From NCBI GenBank assembly GCA_013042255.1, contig JABDQK010000318.1, positions 1 through 6,459 on the forward strand: DNA of 6,459 nucleotides. The letters are read 5' to 3'. The stretch's first letter is position 1; every line of letters starts with the position of its first letter. Below the pieces are notes generated by a model that worked only from the letters and a program-made list of their open reading frames with translations, ran no database searches and had not been told where the DNA came from. The position numbers and the translations under genes were made by a program. Source of the DNA: Flavobacteriaceae bacterium. Lineage in GTDB: Bacteria; Bacteroidota; Bacteroidia; Flavobacteriales; Flavobacteriaceae. This document shows, piece by piece, positions 1 to 5,522 of the stretch.

Positions 1-384
1 GATATAGAGCAGATAAAGGAATTGATCAGGGAGGTGCCGGACGGTTTTTACGTGATCTCCGGAGACGATATTACAGCGCTTCCCACTGTAATTGAAGGTG
101 GTATAGGGGTGATCTCCGTGCTCGGACAGGGAATGCCATCGGAGATGTCGAAAATGATCAGATACGGCCTAAATGGCGAGTATGACAAGGCATATCAATT
201 ACATAACGCATTGTCACCGGGGATGGGTCTTATTTTTGAAGAAGGGAACCCGGCAGGTATTAAAGCGATCTTTGAAAGCCTTGGGATTTCGACAGCCTCA
301 GTGCGACTTCCCCTAGTTGAAGCTTCCCCCGAGCTTAAATCCAAAATTGCTGCTTTCGTCCAATCATTTGCTATTCCAATTTAA
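1..384 (+). CDS. dapA: 4-hydroxy-tetrahydrodipicolinate synthase, C-terminal part (5' end outside window)
   Basis: This is the last 127 codons of DapA, open from base 1 and ending at TAA 382-384. Family members are about 290 residues, so the N-terminal half is outside the window, including the catalytic tyrosine and the Schiff-base lysine. DapA condenses pyruvate with aspartate semialdehyde in the cytoplasm, the first committed step to diaminopimelate and lysine. Visible landmarks are the FYVISGDD stretch (about bases 46-69; E. coli has FVLLSGDD), the GGIGVISVLGQG strand and loop (about 97-132) whose backbone lines the active site, and the FEEGNPAGIK segment (235-264), equivalent to FVEPNPIPVK in E. 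coli. The Bacteroidota-style GQGMP and EEGNPAGIK forms fit the rest of the window. The reading frame is clean. The gene probably ends a separate upstream unit, since 110 bp and a promoter separate it from bamD. Confidence 0.95.
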   Translation, partial: DIEQIKELIREVPDGFYVISGDDITALPTVIEGGIGVISVLGQGMPSEMSKMIRYGLNGEYDKAYQLHNALSPGMGLIFEEGNPAGIKAIFESLGISTASVRLPLVEASPELKSKIAAFVQSFAIPI

Positions 385-420
385 ATCAGATTCGTTAAAA
401 GTTCCTCAAAACCTGCTATT

Positions 421-439
421 TAGACCGGGATTCGGTTTA
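421..439 (+). terminator. Weak hairpin downstream of dapA, possible terminator
   Basis: Bases 421-427 pair with 433-439 around a 5-base loop: seven pairs, one of them G-U, with an ACCG/CGGT core. The following sequence is only moderately T-rich (TGTTTGTG) and lacks a run of T. It starts 36 bases after the dapA stop, a plausible place for a terminator, but the stem is short and the tail poor. It may be incidental. Confidence 0.25.
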
Positions 440-459
440 TGTTTGTGATGAAGAATTAG

Positions 460-490
460 TTTTATATTCCAACTGGAATCCGTAATTTTG
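460..490 (+). promoter_or_regulatory. Probable Bacteroidota-type promoter of bamD
   Basis: TAATTTTG at 483-490 is a full match to the Bacteroidota -7 consensus TAnnTTTG. A TTTT at 460-463 lies 19 bases upstream and can serve as the -33 TTTG element. The predicted transcription start falls at about 494-498, at or inside the ATG at 495, so the message could be leaderless. A second, poorer candidate is TTTG 442-445 with TATATTCC 463-470 (17-base spacing), which would give a leader of about 15-20 bases. The match is seen directly; promoter activity is inferred. Confidence 0.55.
466..479. repeat. Perfect inverted repeat in the bamD promoter spacer
   Basis: ATTCCA (466-471) and TGGAAT (474-479) form a perfect 6-bp inverted repeat separated by two bases. 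It lies wholly between the -33-like and -7 elements of the likely bamD promoter. It could be a binding site for a dimeric regulator or a chance palindrome. As a hairpin it would have a two-base loop, which disfavours an RNA role. Confidence 0.45.
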
Positions 491-494
491 CAAA

Positions 495-1337
495 ATGTTT
501 TTTAAGCTCCGTAGTATTTTACCCCTTGCCATGATAGCTATGCTAGCCATCTCCTGTAATGAGTATCAGAAAGTACTCAAGAATGAAGATGTAAAGGCAA
601 AGTATGACCTTGCGGAAAAATATTACGAGGAAAAAGATTACAAGCGGGCCAATCGCCTGTTTGAACAGATCGCACCTAAATACGTTGGGAAACCACAGGG
701 AGAACGAGTGTTGTTCTTTCTTGCTGATACCTACTTTCAGATTAAGAATTACAATTTTGCCGGTTATCAGTTTGAAAGATTTTTGAAGTCGTATCCCAAA
801 AGTGACAAGGCGGCCGAAGCTTCATTTCTGGGGGCTAAAAGCTATTATATGTTGTCTCCCCGCTATTCTCTGGACCAGACAGATACAGATAAAGCCCTTG
901 TGAAACTGCAAAATTTTATTAATTCTTATCCTGAGTCAGAGTTTATGCCTGAGGCGAATACCATGGCAAAGGAACTTACTACCAAAAAGGAAAAGAAAGC
1001 ATTTGAGATAGCCAAGCAATTTACAAAACTTGGAAACTCATATATACTTGATTACAGCATCTCAGCGGTTGCAGCTCTCGATAATTTTGTTTCAGATTAC
1101 CCCGGTACAATTTTCAGGGAAGAAGCATTTTACCTTAAATTAGTGGCCACGGCAAATCTTGCTTTGAACAGTACTGAGAATAGAAAACAAGAACGGCTGG
1201 AAACAGCGGAAACCGCCTACAATAATTTATTGAAGTATTATCCACAGACCAGTTTTCTCAAAAAGGCGGATGATTTGTATGAGAAAATTAATGAACAACT
1301 ATCAGAATATAAAGCTCAAGAAATTACATCGAAATGA
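495..1337 (+). CDS. bamD: Outer membrane protein assembly factor BamD (lipoprotein)
   Basis: This 280-residue BamD/YfiO-family lipoprotein works with BamA at the inner face of the outer membrane to fold and insert beta-barrel proteins. Residues 1-20 are a lipoprotein signal peptide (MFFKLR, then a hydrophobic run) ending in LAIS-C, so Cys21 should be lipidated. The mature part is helical with TPR-like repeats: DLAEKYYEEKDYKRANRLFEQI (38-59), the FFLADTYFQIKNYNFAGYQFERFLKSYP region (74-101), KALVKLQNFINSYPESE (133-149) and TAYNNLLKYYPQTSFLKKA (240-258). SPRYSLDQTDTDKA (121-134) is a characteristic Bacteroidota BamD segment. The start at 495 is needed for a complete signal peptide, since the later methionines 13 and 16 would remove most of it. 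There is no Shine-Dalgarno sequence. After the cysteine comes NEYQ, without a strongly acidic surface-export signal, which fits a periplasm-facing lipoprotein. The stop overlaps the next start by ATGA. Confidence 0.93.
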   Translation: MFFKLRSILPLAMIAMLAISCNEYQKVLKNEDVKAKYDLAEKYYEEKDYKRANRLFEQIAPKYVGKPQGERVLFFLADTYFQIKNYNFAGYQFERFLKSYPKSDKAAEASFLGAKSYYMLSPRYSLDQTDTDKALVKLQNFINSYPESEFMPEANTMAKELTTKKEKKAFEIAKQFTKLGNSYILDYSISAVAALDNFVSDYPGTIFREEAFYLKLVATANLALNSTENRKQERLETAETAYNNLLKYYPQTSFLKKADDLYEKINEQLSEYKAQEITSK

Positions 1338-1669
1338 ATATGAATGACTTAAAAAACACCAAAGCTCCTGTTTCTACGGTTACCATCAACAGAAATGAAT
1401 TTGATGAAAAAACCGATAACATTTACGAAGCGATTTCCATCACGGCAAAACGAGCTATTCAGATTAATTCTGAGATCAAAAAAGAATTACTCGAAAAGTT
1501 AGAGGAGTTTGCTACCTATAGTGATAGTTTAGAGGAGGTTTTCGAAAACAAGGAACAAATAGAAGTTTCCAAGTTCTATGAAAAATTACCTAAACCACAT
1601 GCCATGGCCATCACGGAATGGTTGGAAGACAAAATTTACCACAGAAATACGGAGAAAGACGATCAGTAG
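1334..1669 (+). CDS. rpoZ: DNA-directed RNA polymerase omega subunit (Bacteroidota Rpb6-like form)
   Basis: This small acidic 111-residue protein matches the Bacteroidota omega/Rpb6 family. Omega clamps the C-terminal region of beta-prime and helps RNA polymerase assemble. The core is NIYEAISITAKRAIQINSEI (29-48), equivalent to the NRFDLVLVAARRARQM helix of E. coli omega, with the conserved KRA at 39-41. It is followed by a charged helix (KKELLEKLEEF) and a lineage-typical tail with KFYEKLPKPHAMAITEWLEDKIY (80-102). The ATG at 1334 overlaps the bamD stop (ATGA). A second in-frame ATG at 1340 gives MNDLKNTKAPV, closer to the usual family N terminus, so the true start may be six bases later. 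Omega is only weakly similar to the proteobacterial form and is often called hypothetical in this phylum. Placement between bamD and coaBC recalls the common bacterial proximity of rpoZ to coaBC. Confidence 0.87.
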   Translation: MNMNDLKNTKAPVSTVTINRNEFDEKTDNIYEAISITAKRAIQINSEIKKELLEKLEEFATYSDSLEEVFENKEQIEVSKFYEKLPKPHAMAITEWLEDKIYHRNTEKDDQ

Positions 1670-2875
1670 ATGTTAGAAGGCAAAAAGGTCCTTTTGGGAA
1701 TTACCGGAGGTATTGCCGCCTACAAAACTGCATTTCTTGTCAGATTACTTATTAAAGCCGGCGCTGAAGTTAAAGTCATTTTAACTGAAAGCGCCGCTTC
1801 ATTTGTTACTCCCCTCACTCTGGCTACATTGTCTAAAAATCCGGTTCATCTCGATTTTATTAAAGAAGATGAAGGAACGGTTAACTGGGACAACCATGTA
1901 GAACTGGGATTATGGGCCGACCTGATGCTTATAGCTCCTGCTACAGCAAACACTCTTTCTAAAATGGCCAACGGAGTTTGTGACAACCTCTTAATGGCGA
2001 CCTACCTCTCTGCAAAATGCCCTGTGTATTTTGCGCCAGCCATGGATCTGGACATGTACCGGCATCCTTCCACCAAAGCGAGTATTGAAAAATTGGAATC
2101 TTTCGGAAATATTTTGATCCCCGTGGCAAGTGGGGAATTGGCCAGTGGCCTGGAAGGGGAAGGCCGAATGGAAGAACCTGAAAAAATCATCGAGCTCGTT
2201 CAAAAACATATGCGTAAAGGTCTGCCTCTGGAAGGCAAAAAGGTCCTTATCACAGCGGGGCCCACTTATGAAGCCATTGATCCCGTTCGTTATATAGGCA
2301 ACCATTCTACAGGACTGATGGGGGTTGAACTCGCAAGGAAGGCGGCGGCTCTGGGAGCTGAGGTGAACCTCGTACTGGGACCTTCATCTCTGGAGATAAA
2401 TAATCCAATCATTACTTTGCATAGAGTAACAAGCGCCGACGAGATGTACAAGGCAGTAATCGGAGTTTACGAAAAGTCTGATGTCGTCATTGCGGCTGCC
2501 GCTGTAGCCGACTACAAGCCAAGGACGCCTTCCCAGGAGAAGATCAAGAAAAAATCGGACGTGCTCACCCTTGAGCTAGTAAAGAATCAGGATATTCTCT
2601 ATACTCTTGGGAAGTCTAAAAAAAGTCAGTACCTCGTCGGCTTTGCACTGGAAACGGAAAATGAATTGTCAAATGCACTTACGAAGCTTAAGAAAAAGAA
2701 TCTGGATGCTATTGTGCTTAACTCACTAAAGGATAAAGGAGCTGGTTTCGGAGGAGTGACCAACAAAGTCACCTTTATAGACAAGAATTCCTCAATAAAA
2801 TCGTTTGATGTAAAGACCAAAGCAGAAGTGGCTGCGGATATTTGGAAAGAAATTATTGATCGCCTTCATGCGTAG
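1670..2875 (+). CDS. coaBC: Bifunctional phosphopantothenoylcysteine decarboxylase / phosphopantothenate-cysteine ligase
   Basis: This full-length 401-residue CoaBC (Dfp) catalyses two successive cytoplasmic steps of coenzyme A synthesis. The CoaB half joins cysteine to 4'-phosphopantothenate; the FMN-dependent CoaC half decarboxylates the product to 4'-phosphopantetheine. CoaC (about 1-180) shows GITGGIAAYKT (10-20), the catalytic histidine H76 in NHVELGLWADL, the flavin motif PATANT (90-95) and PAMDLDMY (123-130). CoaB (about 187-401) shows ITAGPTYEAIDPVRYIGNHSTG (194-215, with N211), AAAVADYKP (276-284), the lysine-rich EKIKKK (290-295), GFALETE (324-330) and the N-rich end DAIVLNS...GFGG..N (346-365). 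Two residues differ from E. coli Dfp: the asparagine of PxMN is Asp126, and the cysteine of the flexible clamp (ACGD) is Ser159 in ASGL. The ATG follows the rpoZ stop with no gap (TAGATG), implying translational coupling. An 18-base direct repeat marks the beginning of each half. Confidence 0.97.
   Translation: MLEGKKVLLGITGGIAAYKTAFLVRLLIKAGAEVKVILTESAASFVTPLTLATLSKNPVHLDFIKEDEGTVNWDNHVELGLWADLMLIAPATANTLSKMANGVCDNLLMATYLSAKCPVYFAPAMDLDMYRHPSTKASIEKLESFGNILIPVASGELASGLEGEGRMEEPEKIIELVQKHMRKGLPLEGKKVLITAGPTYEAIDPVRYIGNHSTGLMGVELARKAAALGAEVNLVLGPSSLEINNPIITLHRVTSADEMYKAVIGVYEKSDVVIAAAAVADYKPRTPSQEKIKKKSDVLTLELVKNQDILYTLGKSKKSQYLVGFALETENELSNALTKLKKKNLDAIVLNSLKDKGAGFGGVTNKVTFIDKNSSIKSFDVKTKAEVAADIWKEIIDRLHA
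1676..1693 (+). repeat. 18-bp direct repeat within coaBC, copy 1
   Basis: GAAGGCAAAAAGGTCCTT at 1676-1693 recurs identically at 2231-2248. Both copies encode E-G-K-K-V-L in the same frame, here at residues 3-8, just before the first strand of the flavin-binding half. Confidence 0.9.
2231..2248 (+). repeat. 18-bp direct repeat within coaBC, copy 2
   Basis: This is identical to 1676-1693, offset by 555 bp (185 codons). It encodes E-G-K-K-V-L at residues 188-193, immediately before the first strand of the CoaB half. The in-frame Met181 (ATG 2210-2212) lies just upstream. Confidence 0.9.
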
Positions 2876-3761
2876 TATTGTTATTCTTGTTGTATTGTTC
2901 TTAAGTTCCCTGAATATAGGAGCTCAGGAACTCAATTGTGTAGTCACGGTAAATTCAGATCAGGTGGGTCAGACCAACCAGCAGATCTTTCGTACTCTGG
3001 AACGCTCCCTGAATGATTTTGTCAACAGGAATAAATGGACCAACAGGGTTTACAAAGAAAATGAGAGAGTAAATGCCAGGATGTTTATCACTGTAACGAA
3101 ATTCGAATCAAACAGGTTTGAAGCCAACATTCAGATTCAATCTTCGAGACCAGTGTTTAACACTACTTACGAAAGCCCAGTGTTTAACTATAAAGACAAC
3201 CAGTTCAATTTTGAGTATATCGAATTTCAGCCCCTGATCTACAACCCCAATGTATTTAATTCGAACCTTGTAGGAGTGATTGCTTATTACGTTTATATTG
3301 TCCTGGGGCTCGATGCGGACACCTATGCCCTAGAAGGAGGCACAGAATATTTTAAGGAAGCTCAAAAAATTGTAACACAGGCTCAGGGGAGTAATTTTTC
3401 CGGCTGGAACCAGTCGGCCACCGATAACCGTACACGCTTTGTTCTTGTCGACAATCTCCTGTCAAATACGTTCAGGGAATATCGTATTGCCATGTATAAT
3501 TATCACCGCAAGGGGCTCGATATTCTTGGAGATAACAATAGTACGGGGAAGCAGGTCATTTCCGGTTCGATGCGGTTGTTTGAAACACTGATTCAGCGTA
3601 GGCCCAATGCTTTTCTGATTCAGACTTTTTTCGATGCAAAGTCGGAAGAGATCCTCAATATTTTTTCAGATGGACCTAAGGTAGATATTGTAGCCCTCAA
3701 AACCAGCCTTAATAAAGTCGCACCCTTCTATTCCTCTACCTGGAATCAAATAAAATATTGA
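2868..3761 (+). CDS. porD: DUF4835 family secreted protein (PorD, type IX secretion-associated)
   Basis: This is a 297-residue protein of the Bacteroidota-specific DUF4835 family, which recent annotation schemes call type IX secretion system protein PorD; its biochemical role is not established from sequence. Residues 1-20 are a signal peptide (MRSIVILVVLFLSSLNIGAQ) with probable cleavage before ELNC, placing it in the periplasm or at the outer membrane. Cys24 follows the cleavage site but is not in a lipobox. Family hallmarks are ELNCVVTVNSDQV (21-33), QSSRPVFNTTY (91-101), FEYIEFQPLIYN (116-127), YYVYIVLGLDADTYALEGGTEYF (140-162), NLLSNTFREYRIAMYNYHRKGLD (196-218), RRPNAFLIQTFFDAK (244-258) and the terminal LNKVAPFYSSTWNQIKY. 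A longer reading from TTG 2856 is possible, but ATG 2868 gives the expected short, positively charged N terminus. The start overlaps the coaBC end by 8 bp, so translation is probably coupled. Confidence 0.88.
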   Translation: MRSIVILVVLFLSSLNIGAQELNCVVTVNSDQVGQTNQQIFRTLERSLNDFVNRNKWTNRVYKENERVNARMFITVTKFESNRFEANIQIQSSRPVFNTTYESPVFNYKDNQFNFEYIEFQPLIYNPNVFNSNLVGVIAYYVYIVLGLDADTYALEGGTEYFKEAQKIVTQAQGSNFSGWNQSATDNRTRFVLVDNLLSNTFREYRIAMYNYHRKGLDILGDNNSTGKQVISGSMRLFETLIQRRPNAFLIQTFFDAKSEEILNIFSDGPKVDIVALKTSLNKVAPFYSSTWNQIKY

Positions 3762-3772
3762 GAACCCTCATT

Positions 3773-3801
3773 TTTTCATAGCACATATTCGGTTATCTTT
3801 A
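3773..3801 (+). promoter_or_regulatory. Probable promoter of recN
   Basis: TATCTTTA at 3794-3801 matches TAnnTTTG in all but the last base. A T-run ending at 3776 supplies a -33-like TTTT with a 17-base spacer. The predicted transcription start is near 3805-3808, leaving a leader of about 20 bases before the TTG at 3825. This would let recN be made separately from the upstream genes. Confidence 0.4.
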
Positions 3802-3824
3802 CCGTAGATTTAATACCGAAGACA

Positions 3825-5477
3825 TTGCTGACCCATCTCACTATAAAAAATTACGCTCTTATCGATGATCTGTCGGTTGACTTTGATCGCGGTTTTAGTA
3901 CGATCACGGGCGAAACTGGGGCGGGGAAATCTATTTTTTTGGGAGGTTTATCATTGGTATTGGGAAAAAGGGCCGACCTCAGCACCCTGAGGAATAAAGA
4001 GCAAAAGTGTACTATCGAAGCAGAATTTCAGATCGAACAATACAATTTAAAATCCCTTTTTCAAAAGCACGACCTCGAATACGATCCATTAACTATCTTG
4101 AGGCGGGAGATACAGCCAAGCGGTAAATCAAGGGCTTTTATCAATGATTCTCCGGTTACCCTTGACATCCTTTCAGCCCTTGGGCAGCGCCTTATCGATA
4201 TTCATTCACAGCACCAAACTCTTGAACTGACAGAAAATGAATTTCAGTTAAAAGTGATCGATGCCTTAGCGGATAATAAAGAGCTACTTGCAGAGTACAG
4301 TGCCGGCTTATCAACATATCATTCAGCAAAAAGAAAGCTTGAAGCCTTAGTACAAATGCAGGCTGAGGCAGAAAAGGAGCAGGATTATAACAATTTCCTT
4401 TTTAATGAGTTGGCTAATGCGCCTTTGCAAAGCGGAATACTTGAAGAATTGGAATCGACCTATGAAGAACTCAGCAATGTTGAAAGTATCCTTGAGCAAT
4501 TGTCAGGCGGCCATCAGATACTCACCCACGAGGAAATTGGTGTTCAGACATCATTAACAAGCCTCAGGGGTAGTATAGCGAAACTGGAAAGCTATGGCGC
4601 AGCGTACTCCGAACTATCACAAAGAATACAGTCTGTATTCCTGGAAATAGACGACATAGTTGCAGAAATAGAATCCCTCCAGGATAAGGTAGTCCCCAAT
4701 CCCGGTTTACTTGAGGAGGTGAATGAGAAACTTCAGCTGTTGTATTCATTACAAAAGAAGCACAGTGTATCTTCTGTTGAAGAACTTTTGAAAATCAAAG
4801 AGGAACTGGAAGCGAAGATTACTCAGACTGAAAACCTGGAAGCGGATATAACAGTACAGCAGAAACTATTGGAGAACACGGAAAGGGAATTGGAAGGGCA
4901 TTCGAAGCAACTTAATGAGAGACGGAATTTGATTGTCCCTGAATTAAAGGAAAAGCTGGAAACCGCCCTGAAAGATTTGGGTATGCCCAATGCCAGTTTC
5001 AAAATAGCTTTGGAGGAGGTCAGCGAATTTACAAATACCGGGAAAGACCAGCTTATTTTTGAATTCTCAGCCAACAGGGGAGGGGATTATGGTTCCCTAA
5101 AAAAGAATGCTTCAGGAGGGGAACTTTCAAGGATTATGCTGATCATCAAATCCATTCTCGCTCAATACGAACAATTGCCGACTATAATGTTTGATGAGAT
5201 AGATACCGGCGTATCGGGTGAAATATCGAACAAAATGGGGGCGATCATGCAAAAAATGTCTGCAAAAATGCAGGTTTTTTCCATCACTCATTTACCTCAG
5301 GTAGCCTCCAAGGGGGATCACCATTACAAAGTATTTAAAGAAGATGACGGGAGGCAGACAAGTACGAGAATGGTTAAACTGGATGCCGAAGACCGGGTTG
5401 TGGAGTTGGCTGAGATGCTGGGAGGCAAGGCATTGTCAGACTCAGCGATGGCCCACGCTAAACAGCTACTTAATTAA
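3825..5477 (+). CDS. recN: DNA repair protein RecN (SMC-like ATPase)
   Basis: RecN is a cytoplasmic SMC-family ATPase acting early in recombinational repair of double-strand breaks. The 550 residues are the normal family length. The N-terminal head has IKNYALIDDLSVDF (7-20), Walker A GETGAGKS (29-36) and a Q-loop region DIHSQHQTLEL (125-135). Glutamate/lysine-rich helices (about 150-380) form the two arms of a short coiled coil. The C-terminal head has the ABC signature NASGGELSR (428-436), Walker B TIMFDEID (453-460, with D457 and E458), TGVSG (461-465) and the H-loop histidine H489 in SITHLPQVAS. The start is TTG: it is the first possible initiator after the preceding in-frame stop at 3759-3761, and it produces the family N terminus M-L-T-x-L-x-I-K-N-Y. 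Adenines at -3 and -6 match the start context favoured in flavobacteria. No LexA-type operator is recognisable upstream. Confidence 0.96.
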   Translation: MLTHLTIKNYALIDDLSVDFDRGFSTITGETGAGKSIFLGGLSLVLGKRADLSTLRNKEQKCTIEAEFQIEQYNLKSLFQKHDLEYDPLTILRREIQPSGKSRAFINDSPVTLDILSALGQRLIDIHSQHQTLELTENEFQLKVIDALADNKELLAEYSAGLSTYHSAKRKLEALVQMQAEAEKEQDYNNFLFNELANAPLQSGILEELESTYEELSNVESILEQLSGGHQILTHEEIGVQTSLTSLRGSIAKLESYGAAYSELSQRIQSVFLEIDDIVAEIESLQDKVVPNPGLLEEVNEKLQLLYSLQKKHSVSSVEELLKIKEELEAKITQTENLEADITVQQKLLENTERELEGHSKQLNERRNLIVPELKEKLETALKDLGMPNASFKIALEEVSEFTNTGKDQLIFEFSANRGGDYGSLKKNASGGELSRIMLIIKSILAQYEQLPTIMFDEIDTGVSGEISNKMGAIMQKMSAKMQVFSITHLPQVASKGDHHYKVFKEDDGRQTSTRMVKLDAEDRVVELAEMLGGKALSDSAMAHAKQLLN

Positions 5478-5497
5478 GAATAAATTAAATATATTTA
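5469..5497 (+). promoter_or_regulatory. Weak promoter candidate upstream of fabI
   Basis: The 45-bp recN-fabI gap is AT-rich and contains TATATTTA (5490-5497), one base off the -7 consensus TAnnTTTG. The upstream element 17 bases before it (CTTA, 5469-5472, overlapping the recN end) is poor. It would give a leader of about 20 bases. fabI could equally be reached by read-through from recN. Confidence 0.28.
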
Positions 5498-5522
5498 GAA
5501 GAATAAACCTAAGATAACTACT

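Noticed and set aside
604..786. 60-codon open frame on the + strand inside bamD
   Set aside because: It is out of frame within a clear bamD, is short, and has no family-like sequence.
3762..3824. Possible LexA/SOS operator before recN
   Set aside because: No convincing palindrome of the E. coli or Gram-positive LexA type is visible in these 63 bases.
4711..4725. GAGGAGGTG followed by an ATG, resembling a Shine-Dalgarno site and start
   Set aside because: It is inside recN (codons for L-E-E-V-N), the ATG is out of frame and leads to only about 22 codons, and this lineage does not rely on Shine-Dalgarno sequences.
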